A DNA stretch of 64,000 nt, taken from contig CP050848.1 in the NCBI GenBank assembly GCA_014873095.1, positions 1,860,001 through 1,924,000 of the forward strand, read 5' to 3'. The position numbers and the translations under genes were made by a program. Each line of letters begins with the position of its first letter. Position 1 is the first letter of the stretch. Below are positions 1 to 7,547 of this stretch, one piece after another. Origin of the DNA: Planctomycetales bacterium ZRK34. GTDB taxonomy: Bacteria > Planctomycetota > Phycisphaerae > Phycisphaerales > Zrk34. The notes below the pieces were generated by a model. It had not been told where the DNA came from. It searched no databases and worked only from the letters and a program-made list of their open reading frames with translations.

Positions 1-1
1 G

Positions 2-283
2 AAGGTCGCCTCCATCGAAGCGATCGACCGTCACGTGGTCGGCCCCGTGCTCGAGAAGCTCAAAACCTACGACGAAGGCTGGCGCGTGCTGCTGCTGCCG
101 GATCATTACACGTGCGTGGAGACGCGCAAGCACGATGCCACCCCGCCGCCGTTCTGCCTCGCCGGCACGCGCATCCGCGGCGTGCGCAATCAGCCCTTCA
201 ACGAAAACAATTCCAACGACTCGGACCTGCACATCGAGTTCGGCCACGAGCTGATGGAGTTCTTCCTCCGCAGCGGACTGTAA
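2..283 (+). CDS. apgM: Cofactor-independent phosphoglycerate mutase (ApgM type), C-terminal part
   Basis: Only the last 93 codons are in the window; the frame is open from base 2 to the TAA at 281-283. The motif LLLPDHYTCVETRKHDATPPPF matches, with substitutions, the PDHPTP...HT..PVPF end of archaeal-type 2,3-bisphosphoglycerate-independent phosphoglycerate mutases, where Asp and His of PDH bind the catalytic metal. The enzyme interconverts 3- and 2-phosphoglycerate in glycolysis; relatives of this alkaline-phosphatase-fold family also occur as phosphonopyruvate decarboxylase-like proteins. The gene converges with the TetR gene across a tandem repeat. Confidence 0.75.
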   Translation, partial: KVASIEAIDRHVVGPVLEKLKTYDEGWRVLLLPDHYTCVETRKHDATPPPFCLAGTRIRGVRNQPFNENNSNDSDLHIEFGHELMEFFLRSGL

Positions 284-284
284 C

Positions 285-385
285 ATGTGGTGATGTGGTG
301 ATGTGGTGATGTGGTGATGTGGTGATGTGGTGATGTGGTGATGTGGTGATGTGGTGATGTGGTGATGTGGTGATGTGGTGATGTG
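285..385. repeat. 8-bp tandem repeat (ATGTGGTG), about 12.6 copies
   Basis: Twelve complete and one partial head-to-tail copies of ATGTGGTG start one base after the apgM stop codon and lie between two convergent genes. The copies are identical. Just downstream (405-440) are scattered CACCAC and CACTTC words on the same strand, so transcripts could fold back. Slippage would change copy number by 8 bp without touching either gene. Confidence 0.95.
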
Positions 386-441
386 CGAGTTTATCGCACC
401 GTTGTTCACCACCACTTCGCCAAATCGCCACTTCACCACTT

Positions 442-1128
442 TCAAGCATACCGCGTCGGCTCGGGCAGCCCCAGCGGCGCGGCGCAATACTGTGCAAACC
501 GCCACGATGCTTCATCCAGGTAGGCCGCGGGCAATTCATCGCCGAGCTGCATGTCGTACAGAATCAGCTTCTTGCCCATGACCGTGTACTGAAGCAGCGA
601 CCAGTACATCTGCACCCAGAAGCCGATGTCGACCTCGGTGAAGTCCGGCCGAATGCGGGCGATCACCTGCGGCAACAGTTGCTGCACCGGAACGAAACAC
701 TCCAGCAGCATCATCAACGCCTCAACATCCGACTCGACCATGATCCGCCGATACAGCGCCAACGTTATCTCGTTGGCGCTTGGGCCGTGACACGCTTCGA
801 GGAAGGAACGGATGCTGTCGCGGATCGCATCGACGACCGCCTGATGATCGTCGTAGTTCAGGTCGTGGAAGAATCGGAAATGGTGGTCGAGCTTGGACTC
901 GGCGATCACGTAATGCTGGATCGCCGCGAGGTAGAGATTTTTCTTCGTTTTGAAGTGGTACACCAGCGAGCTGAGCGCGGCGCCGGATCCCTCGGCGATG
1001 TCGCGCATGGAAGCGCCTTCGTAGCCTCGCTCGGCGAAGACGCGCCCGGCCTCGGCCACGATGGCCTGTCGCGTGGCGATCCCCTGGGCATTGGGGTAGC
1101 GGTCGCGGGGTTTGGGCGGGTCAGCCAT
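442..1128 (-). CDS. TetR/AcrR family transcriptional regulator
   Basis: A 228-aa protein with a TetR N-terminal helix-turn-helix at about residues 20-65 (IVAEAGRVFAERGYEGASM, then IAEGSGAALSSLVYHFKTKK), followed by an all-helical ligand-binding domain. The C-terminal part (LYRRIMVESDV ... FWVQMYWSLLQYTVMGK) resembles the CecR/YbiH-type effector domain. Such proteins are dimeric repressors that release DNA when a small molecule binds. No efflux pump or other obvious target lies beside it, so its regulon cannot be read from context. It is convergent with the upstream mutase gene and divergent from the PEP-CTERM gene at 1400. Confidence 0.85.
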   Translation of the reverse strand: MADPPKPRDRYPNAQGIATRQAIVAEAGRVFAERGYEGASMRDIAEGSGAALSSLVYHFKTKKNLYLAAIQHYVIAESKLDHHFRFFHDLNYDDHQAVVDAIRDSIRSFLEACHGPSANEITLALYRRIMVESDVEALMMLLECFVPVQQLLPQVIARIRPDFTEVDIGFWVQMYWSLLQYTVMGKKLILYDMQLGDELPAAYLDEASWRFAQYCAAPLGLPEPTRYA

Positions 1129-1282
1129 GGACGCCTTCGAAAATTGATGATGAAGCCAAAGCCTTCAGGGGGCACATGATACCACTGCGAGGTTCGATGT
1201 ACACCCGCTCGGTTTACTGGAACTCCCCAACCAGTTTACGTGACAAATTAAGACTGAAGTACAAGAATAGCCAATCTTTCTT

Positions 1283-1311
1283 TTGACACAAGATATTTAA
1301 CGTGATATATC
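1283..1311 (+). promoter_or_regulatory. Candidate sigma-70 promoter for the PEP-CTERM gene
   Basis: A perfect TTGACA at 1283-1288 is followed after 17 bases by TATATC at 1306-1311, in an AT-rich stretch (about 1250-1320) inside otherwise GC-rich DNA. It lies about 90 bases upstream of the ATG at 1400. The -35 box is ideal and the -10 box is a 4/6 match. Confidence 0.5.
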
Positions 1312-1399
1312 TAATTTGTGATTAGTACGCACGTACGACTCATGTGTGCGGCTGATCTGGCGAAATTCGGAATCCTTATTACCTGACAGGAGAAACGGA

Positions 1400-2080
1400 A
1401 TGAAAAGATTGATGATCACGATGGCGGTGGTTGCGCTGGTGCTGGCGGGCCAGGGGCGGAGGGCGCAGGCAGTGATGATCCACGAGGTGCTGGACCCGGC
1501 GCTGAATGCGTCGGTCAGCAAAATCGCCACGGGGCTGAGCAAAACGCTCATCGATGGCGCCGCGTGGAGCGAGATCAACTTCTACCTGTTCAGCGAGTAT
1601 TACTCCTACGGCGGAGCGGATTACAGCTGGACCACCCACACCAAGCTGACCGCTGACACCTCGGTGCAGATTGCCGTCGCCGGCGTCGAAGCGATGAACC
1701 TCGCCCTCGGCGATGAGGTGTCCGGCGCGATGAGCTTCTCCACCGATCAGGTCACGCTCGCCGGCTACTCGCGCTACAAAGATATGTGGGGCTGGGGTGA
1801 TCCCAGCTACGGCGGAACCTTCGGCGGCGGCAGCCTCGTCGATGGCTACCTCGGTCTGATGCTCAACGACGGTGTCAACACCTACTATGGCTGGATGCAC
1901 ATCGACGTGACCGGCAGCACCACCCAGAAGATGAACATCCACGAGTACGCGATCAACCTCAACCCGAACGAAGGCGTCCTCGTCGGCCAGACCGAATCGG
2001 TCACGACCCCCGAGCCCGCTTCGATGAGTCTGCTCGCGATCGGAGGCGCGGGCCTGCTGATGCGTCGCCGTCGACGCTGA
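1400..2080 (+). CDS. PEP-CTERM sorting domain protein
   Basis: A 226-aa exported protein. The ATG at 1400 is preferred because CAGGAGA lies 7 bases upstream and because it begins directly with a signal peptide (MKRLMITMAVVALVLAG...AQA); an in-frame ATG at 1346 would add 18 residues in front of it. The middle is unassigned and rich in Gly, Ser and aromatic residues. The end is a classic PEP-CTERM tripartite tag: TPEPAS, a hydrophobic helix, then RRRRR. Such tags are thought to be recognised by an exosortase that links the protein to the envelope; no exosortase gene is in this window. A strong terminator follows. Confidence 0.85.
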   Translation: MKRLMITMAVVALVLAGQGRRAQAVMIHEVLDPALNASVSKIATGLSKTLIDGAAWSEINFYLFSEYYSYGGADYSWTTHTKLTADTSVQIAVAGVEAMNLALGDEVSGAMSFSTDQVTLAGYSRYKDMWGWGDPSYGGTFGGGSLVDGYLGLMLNDGVNTYYGWMHIDVTGSTTQKMNIHEYAINLNPNEGVLVGQTESVTTPEPASMSLLAIGGAGLLMRRRRR

Positions 2081-2102
2081 AGCCAGATGCATTCACAATT
2101 CA

Positions 2103-2135
2103 AAACCCCGTGCCGCAGGGCGCGGGGTTTTTTTC
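2103..2135 (+). terminator. Rho-independent terminator
   Basis: A GC-rich stem (AAACCCCG ... CGGGGTTT) encloses a short GC-rich loop and is followed by a run of T residues, about 25 bases after the PEP-CTERM stop codon. Confidence 0.85.
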
Positions 2136-2168
2136 ATTTGTCGCCCGTGGCGTGCTATCCTTTGGGCG

Positions 2169-3875
2169 ATGGAACACGGCTTCTGGCAACCTGTCGCAGA
2201 CATCGTCACGCTGCTGGGCGCAGCCCTGGTGCTCGGGGTCGTCTTCGAGCGGCTGAAACAGTCGGCCATACTCGGGTATCTGCTCGCCGGCACGCTGCTG
2301 GGCCCCGGGGCCCTGGGCTGGGTCAGCGGCGGGGATGTGGTCACCGCCACGGCTGAACTCGGCGTCGCCCTGCTGCTGTTCGCCATCGGGTTGGAATTTT
2401 CGCTGAAGCGTCTGGTCCGCATCGGGCCGATCGGACTCGGCGGCGGCAGCGCGCAGGTCGCGCTGACACTGGGCGCCGCGGCCGGCATCGCCGTGCTCAT
2501 GGGGCTGACCGGCAAAACCGCCATCGCCATCGGCGCGATGGTCGCCCTGTCGTCGACCGCCTGCGTGCTGCGCGTGCTCAGCGACCGGGCTGAAATCGAT
2601 TCGATGCACGGGCGCAATGCGCTGGGCATTCTGCTGCTACAGGACATCGCGGTCGTGCCGCTGGTGCTGATCGTCGGCATGCTCGGGGGCGAAGGAACCG
2701 GCGGCGAGCTGGCCCTGCAGTTTGTGAAGAAGATCGCGCTGATCACCGTGATGGTCGGCAGCTTTTACCTGATCAGTAACTACCTGCTGGCGCCGATTCT
2801 GAAAACCTCCGCCCTGCTGCGCAATCACGAACTGCTGGTGTTGCTGGCGGTGGTGCTGGCGCTGGGCGCGGCGCTGGCGGCACACGAGCTCGGCATCAGC
2901 CCGGCGCTGGGGGCGTTTCTGGCGGGCATGATGCTGGCCGAGTCGCCCTTCGCCGTGCAGGTTCGCTCCGACATCGGGGCGCTGCGCACGTTGTTCGTCA
3001 CGCTGTTTTTCGTTTCGATCGGCATGCTCGCCGACGTCGCCTGGCTCAGCGGTCACATCCCGCTGGTCGCCGGCATCGTCGCGCTGCTGGTGATCGGTAA
3101 GGCGGTCGTCATCACCGGCGTCGTCGTGCTGTTCCGCTATCGCATCGCTCATGCCGTGGCGACCGGGCTCTGCCTGGCGCAGGTCGGTGAGTTCAGCTTC
3201 GTGATCATCGAGGTGGCGCGCGGCGGGGGCGTCATCGACGATCAGGTTTTCCGCGTGATGGTGTCCGCCACGCTGGTGTCGCTGTTCATCACGCCGTTCA
3301 TCGTCGCGCTGGCTCCGCTGGCCGGGCGCTACGCTCAGCAGTGGCTCGGGCGAACCGATCCGCTGGATGAAACCGACAAGGCCGACCACGCCCATCTCAA
3401 AGACCACGTCGTGCTCGTGGGGTTCGGCCCGGCCGGGCAGCGCGTCGCCGATGTATTGGTGCGTTCCAAAACCCCCGCCGTCGTGATCGACCTGCACCCG
3501 CGCAACATCACGCTGGCCCGCGGGATGGGGTTGACCGGCCAGGTCGGCGACGGGTCCAGCGCCGAGGTGCTTCACCACGTGGACCTGCCGGCGGCGCGGC
3601 TGGTCGTCGTCACGCTGCCCGACCGCCGAGCCGTGACCAACATCGTCCAGCGCGTGCAGGCGATCGCGCCGAATGTGCCGATCATCGCCCGGGCGCGCTA
3701 CCACGTGTTTGTCCGCGAGATCGAGTTGTCCGGCGCGCAGATCGTCATCGATGAAGAGCAGCAGATCGGCCGGCGGATGAGTCTGGAAGTCCGCCGCGCC
3801 CTGGCCCGCCCCCCGGGCGCGCCGCCCGAATCCGTCACCGGGCAGGAGCAGGCGCTGTGGCGCACCAGCGATTGA
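2169..3875 (+). CDS. CPA2 cation:proton antiporter with TrkA-N (RCK) domain, KefB-like
   Basis: A 568-aa membrane protein. Residues about 10-390 form the Na+/H+ exchanger domain of the CPA2 (Kef) family with roughly 12 hydrophobic helices, including LGYLLAGTLLGPGALGW and LLLFAIGLEFSLK, both typical of KefB/KefC. From about residue 410 (HVVLVGFGPAGQRVADVL) a Rossmann-type TrkA-N domain begins with GxGxxG and an acidic residue (VVIDLHPRN) that favours NAD(H). Family members exchange K+ or Na+ for protons and are gated by nucleotide or thiol ligands. The gene is followed 44 bases later by an RCK channel-like gene, suggesting a joint role in potassium or pH homeostasis. Confidence 0.88.
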   Translation: MEHGFWQPVADIVTLLGAALVLGVVFERLKQSAILGYLLAGTLLGPGALGWVSGGDVVTATAELGVALLLFAIGLEFSLKRLVRIGPIGLGGGSAQVALTLGAAAGIAVLMGLTGKTAIAIGAMVALSSTACVLRVLSDRAEIDSMHGRNALGILLLQDIAVVPLVLIVGMLGGEGTGGELALQFVKKIALITVMVGSFYLISNYLLAPILKTSALLRNHELLVLLAVVLALGAALAAHELGISPALGAFLAGMMLAESPFAVQVRSDIGALRTLFVTLFFVSIGMLADVAWLSGHIPLVAGIVALLVIGKAVVITGVVVLFRYRIAHAVATGLCLAQVGEFSFVIIEVARGGGVIDDQVFRVMVSATLVSLFITPFIVALAPLAGRYAQQWLGRTDPLDETDKADHAHLKDHVVLVGFGPAGQRVADVLVRSKTPAVVIDLHPRNITLARGMGLTGQVGDGSSAEVLHHVDLPAARLVVVTLPDRRAVTNIVQRVQAIAPNVPIIARARYHVFVREIELSGAQIVIDEEQQIGRRMSLEVRRALARPPGAPPESVTGQEQALWRTSD

Positions 3876-3919
3876 TCGCCGGGCTTGACAGTTCCGCCAC
3901 GCCTCGGGAAGCTGATCGC

Positions 3920-4930
3920 ATGGCTGCCTCGGATCTCGAACTTTCACAGCGCCGCGTCAAACGCAGCCTGATCATTCTGCTGGTCTTCGCGATCATCAGC
4001 ACCATCGGGTATTACGCGATCGGCTCGCCGGAGTCGGACCTGATCGATGCGCTGTACCTGACGGCGAATGTGTTCTCGACCGTCGGCGCGTGGAACCCGG
4101 CGATGTCGCGGGCCGAGGAAACCTGGACGATTCTGATGATCGTGTTCGGCATCGGCGGCGCGGTCTATGCCTTTTCCAGCGTGATGGCGATGATGACCAG
4201 CGGACAGATCCGCAGCATACTCGGGAGGCGGCAATTGACCGGAAAAATCCAGTCGCTCAGTGATCACTACATCGTGTGCGGGTTCGGCCGCATGGGGCGG
4301 AGCGTGTGCAACTCGCTGGCCGAGGCGAATCAGTCGTTTGTGCTGATCGATCACGATGCGGACCGCACCGCCGCCGCCGACACCGCGGGCCACCTGTACG
4401 TGCTCGGCGAGGCGGCCGACGAGCACATCCTCGAAAACGCCGGCATCACCCGCGCCCGGGGCTTGGTCACGTGCCTCAAGCACGATGCCGACAACGTCTT
4501 CGTCACACTGACGGCTCGCGGGATGAACCCGAAGCTGACGATCATCGCGCGCTCCGAAGCCGAGGGCACCGAAAAGCGGCTGACCCGCTCGGGCGCTGAT
4601 CGCGTGATCACACCGTCGGTCATCGGCGCCCACAAAATCACGCGCATGCTGCTTCACCCGGCGGTCGAAGACATGATCGACGCCGCCGCCGCCGAGCACA
4701 TCGCCATCGACCGCGTGGCCGTTGGGCAGCTTTCGGGGCTGGCCGGTCGCAGCCTGCGTGACGCCGCCCTGCCGCGCGAGTACGGCGTGACGGTGCTGGC
4801 GGTTGAAACCCCCGATGGCAAGCGGCAGTTCAACCCCCCCGCCGATCATGTGCTGACCGCCGAGGAGCAGTTGATTCTCGTCGGCCCGGCCCCCGCCATC
4901 GACCGCCTGCTCAGCCGCCACGAAGACTGA
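3920..4930 (+). CDS. Two-TM potassium-channel-like protein with RCK (TrkA-N/TrkA-C) domains, altered pore
   Basis: A 336-aa protein with the MthK/Kch layout: TM1 (about 15-32), a pore loop, TM2 (about 68-90), then TrkA-N (from about 113, YIVCGFGRMGRSV) and TrkA-C (about 250-336). ATG 3920 is chosen over an in-frame GTG at 3857 because the longer form overlaps the antiporter gene and adds a tail not expected in the family. The selectivity filter is abnormal: where channels have TVGYG or TIGYG, this reads STVGAWNP, so selectivity or conduction may differ. It may act as a regulatory partner of the adjacent antiporter; that is inference. Confidence 0.82.
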   Translation: MAASDLELSQRRVKRSLIILLVFAIISTIGYYAIGSPESDLIDALYLTANVFSTVGAWNPAMSRAEETWTILMIVFGIGGAVYAFSSVMAMMTSGQIRSILGRRQLTGKIQSLSDHYIVCGFGRMGRSVCNSLAEANQSFVLIDHDADRTAAADTAGHLYVLGEAADEHILENAGITRARGLVTCLKHDADNVFVTLTARGMNPKLTIIARSEAEGTEKRLTRSGADRVITPSVIGAHKITRMLLHPAVEDMIDAAAAEHIAIDRVAVGQLSGLAGRSLRDAALPREYGVTVLAVETPDGKRQFNPPADHVLTAEEQLILVGPAPAIDRLLSRHED

Positions 4931-5247
4931 AAAGCCGGAGCAGGACAAAGACATATTTGACGGGATCAACAGGATTGGATCATTTTGGGTCGCTCCTGAC
5001 CGTGTGATAACGGCGAACGGAAGCTCGCGGTCCGCAGGCTTCCGCCTGCGGCTATGAAAGAACAACCGCCCAAAAACTTCGCAAAATACTCTGATCATGA
5101 ATCCAGGCCTTGATCCGGTTGATCCTGTCAACTGTTTTGAGCATGGCTGGCGATTTGCTGTTATTCGGACGATCTCTGACTTCATTCGGCTCACGATTGC
5201 GTCGATACAGGCAGTACAGACCGCCTGATCCAACCTGGAGACGCATC
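4931..5247. repeat. Gene-free stretch with nested inverted repeats, including a REP-like hairpin
   Basis: No gene is seen here. The outer arms are imperfect inverted repeats: TTGACGGGATCAACAGGAT (from 4959) and GTTGATCCTGTCAA (to 5131). Between them, 5032-5051 forms a hairpin (CCGCAGGC, TTCC, GCCTGCGG) followed by CTATGAAAG. The hairpin plus tail recurs at 36656-36684 and in variant form at 23635-23666 and 27843-27873. A good ribosome binding site (CTGGAG) lies at the right end before the PilZ gene. Confidence 0.8.
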
Positions 5248-5577
5248 ATGGTTGCCAATGTTGAACGCCGCCGCGAGCCGCGCATGCAAGCGAACTGCTC
5301 GGTGAAAATCTTCGACCCGGCCTCGCGCCGCTACGCCGCGGGTGTCACACGCAATGTGTCGACCACCGGCGCGCTGATTGAACTGCATCGGCCGATTTCG
5401 ATTCCGACCGGTGAAGCCGTCGGCGTCGTGATCGACTACACCAACTGCGCCGGCGCGATCAACCAGGGCGACTTCTCAGCCGCCACGATCGCGCGCCGCG
5501 AGTTCGGCGCCGGCCAGCGGCTGGTGGCTGTGCATTTTGTGTGTCCTCAGCAGACGCCGACCGCCGCGGCGGCATGA
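5248..5577 (+). CDS. PilZ domain protein
   Basis: A 109-aa single-domain protein. The ATG at 5248 is chosen because CTGGAG lies 7 bases upstream. It has the PilZ c-di-GMP signature: an RRREPR stretch containing RxxxR (residues 8-12) and NVSTTGALI, a variant of the D/NxSxxG motif, at about residues 33-41. PilZ proteins bind cyclic di-GMP and relay it to motility, exopolysaccharide or secretion targets. No diguanylate cyclase is nearby. It is convergent with the ExbD-like operon, 29 bases away. Confidence 0.85.
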   Translation: MVANVERRREPRMQANCSVKIFDPASRRYAAGVTRNVSTTGALIELHRPISIPTGEAVGVVIDYTNCAGAINQGDFSAATIARREFGAGQRLVAVHFVCPQQTPTAAAA

Positions 5578-5606
5578 TGATTCGTTGCCGCGGCGCACTG
5601 CCGTGA

Positions 5607-6716
5607 TCAGTCGATTTCTTCCTTCGGCAGCGGCGGCTTTTCGGGCTTCTCAGGCTTGGGCGGGGTCGGGGTGTCCGGCTTGGGCTTGGGCTCGGGCTTG
5701 CCGATGCAATTGACCTTGCCGTGAATCCAGATGCGCCATTGCCAGTTCGGGCTGACCGCCGTCCAACCGGCCGGCACGTCGGCGATGTCCGCCAGGCGGC
5801 GGGCTTCGAGGTACGCATCATAGCTGTCTGACGCCACGATGAATCGCAGGTAGTTGCCCTGCTGCTTGGTCAGACGCACGGTGCGCATGTAGGTGGAACT
5901 GAGCTTTTCGAGTTGGTCGATGGTCTCGCCGCCGTTTTCGCGCCGCTCGGGCACGATGTACGGGCGGAAGTTGTAAATCTTCAGGCGGATGATCCAGTTG
6001 CGGTCGCCGAGCTTGGCTTCGTCGAAAGCCCCGACGAGCTTCTCGCAATCGATGAGGCCTTCTTCGTTGGGCTCGATGTGCAGGCGCTTCATGGCCGTGT
6101 CGACGACCTGCCGCAGCGCATCATCATCGGCGGGCGTGACGCGGCCGTCCATGACCAGCATCGTCACCGGCTTGGCGCCCTCGGGGGCCTGACGCGGATT
6201 CGGCAGCGTCACCACCTTCACCGGCGGCAAGGCCACATCGGGCTTGGTCTCGAGCTGCGCCCGCAGCATCGCCAATTCCTTCTCCAACGCATCCATGACC
6301 TTCTTCAGTTCGTCGGCCTTCTTCTCGCGCGCTTCGAGCTCTTTCTTGAGCTTCTCGGCGTCGACCTTCGCCACCTTCGCCGCGGCCAACTCTTTTTTAA
6401 GCTGTTCAGTCAGCTTGGTCACATCTTCGATCGCCGCCACGTCCTCGGGCTTGCGGGACTCGAGGTCTTTCCATTTTTCCCGCAGCTCGAGCAGGGTCTT
6501 TTCCAACTCGTCGCGATGGTCCTTGGCCTGGTCCAGCGCTTCGGGGCTGATCACCATGGCGGGCGTTTCACCGGCGCGCAGGATGCGCTTGACCGCGTCG
6601 GAGACGCCCAGCTGCGTCACGATCATCAGAATCACAAGGATGCCGACGACGTTGGTCATCGTATCCAGCAGTGAGTCCAGCGACCCTTCTTCTTCTTCAG
6701 CGCGGCGTCTGGCCAT
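5607..6716 (-). CDS. ExbD/TolR-like coiled-coil protein (subunit with conserved Asp)
   Basis: A 369-aa inner-membrane protein, last gene of a three-gene operon with 15 bases to the gene before. A short basic and acidic N-terminus is followed by one membrane helix, about 16-37 (LDTMTNVVGILVILMIV), with Asp18 in the place of the proton-binding Asp of ExbD/TolR/MotB. Then comes a long Lys/Glu-rich coiled coil (about 60-160), a globular domain and a TonB-like Pro/Lys tail (PKPKPDTPTPPKP). Such proteins sit in a MotA/TolQ/ExbB ring and use proton flow to do work in the periplasm. Confidence 0.72.
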   Translation of the reverse strand: MARRRAEEEEGSLDSLLDTMTNVVGILVILMIVTQLGVSDAVKRILRAGETPAMVISPEALDQAKDHRDELEKTLLELREKWKDLESRKPEDVAAIEDVTKLTEQLKKELAAAKVAKVDAEKLKKELEAREKKADELKKVMDALEKELAMLRAQLETKPDVALPPVKVVTLPNPRQAPEGAKPVTMLVMDGRVTPADDDALRQVVDTAMKRLHIEPNEEGLIDCEKLVGAFDEAKLGDRNWIIRLKIYNFRPYIVPERRENGGETIDQLEKLSSTYMRTVRLTKQQGNYLRFIVASDSYDAYLEARRLADIADVPAGWTAVSPNWQWRIWIHGKVNCIGKPEPKPKPDTPTPPKPEKPEKPPLPKEEID

Positions 6717-6731
6717 GATCGGTTCCGAAGG

Positions 6732-7544
6732 CTATTTCGTCTTACCGGTGAAAAGGGACAAATCGATCTCGCCCTGGGTCGAGATCGGCAGCTTGCCGTT
6801 GCGGGTCTGGTTCACGCGAGCGACGTCGGAGGCGACGTTGTAGGTGTGCACCGCATCCGGCCTCACAAGGAATGTCATCACGCCCTTGGGATCGGCGCGA
6901 ACCTGTGCCATCGCCTTGGCGAATTCAGGGCTCTTGGAAAGGTCATCACGCCGCACGCGGTATTCTTCTTCGCCGAAGAGCACGACCACATCGTTGCGGG
7001 CGCACTCGACGAAATACGGATGAATATCGTCGCCGGAGCCGCCGGGCTTGATCTTCACCTGGGCCGGCGGCGGCGGAGCGTCGCGCTTGGCCAGTTCCGC
7101 CTTGAGCTTTTCGATCTCGGCGGTGATCAGCGGCTTCTGTTTTTCCATCTCGGTGATGCGTTCGCGATGACGATTCAGCTCGGCGAGCACCATCGCGCTG
7201 GCGTCGTCCTTGGCCATCGTGTCGTACTGGGCCTGAACCAGCTTCAACTCGGCGCGGGCGCGCTCCAGCTTCTGGCGGATCGCCTCGGCTTCGGCGATGA
7301 GCTTCTGCAGATCGTTGACCTGCTGCTCGTATTCGCTGATCTGGGTTTTGACCTGCTCGTGTTCCTTGGCGCGTTTCTCGGCTTCGATGAGCTGGCGGTT
7401 GGCTTCCTTGACCGACTCGGGATCGAGCTGGCCCAGCGCCATCGCGGTGATCATGAGCGTCAGCACGCCGATCACGCACGCGAGAATCGACAGAAAGGGA
7501 AACAGCGAAACGCTGTTTTCTTCTTCTCTGGGTCGCCTGGACAT
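6732..7544 (-). CDS. ExbD-like single-TM coiled-coil protein (no Asp in the membrane helix)
   Basis: A 270-aa protein starting 3 bases after the stop codon of the MotA/TolQ-like gene. It has a basic/acidic start, one membrane helix (about 14-38, LFPFLSILACVIGVLTLMI), a coiled coil (about 40-145) and a small C-terminal domain (DIHPYFVECARNDVVVLFG...). Overall shape matches the neighbouring 369-aa protein, but the membrane helix has no acidic residue, so it probably cannot carry protons itself. The two may form a heterodimer in the channel. Confidence 0.68.
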   Translation of the reverse strand: MSRRPREEENSVSLFPFLSILACVIGVLTLMITAMALGQLDPESVKEANRQLIEAEKRAKEHEQVKTQISEYEQQVNDLQKLIAEAEAIRQKLERARAELKLVQAQYDTMAKDDASAMVLAELNRHRERITEMEKQKPLITAEIEKLKAELAKRDAPPPPAQVKIKPGGSGDDIHPYFVECARNDVVVLFGEEEYRVRRDDLSKSPEFAKAMAQVRADPKGVMTFLVRPDAVHTYNVASDVARVNQTRNGKLPISTQGEIDLSLFTGKTK

Positions 7545-7547
7545 CGA

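Noticed and set aside
285..385. CRISPR array
   Set aside because: The 8-bp units are contiguous with no spacers, and no cas gene is present. The same reason excludes the 38-bp repeats at 35490 and the 20-bp repeats at 35910.
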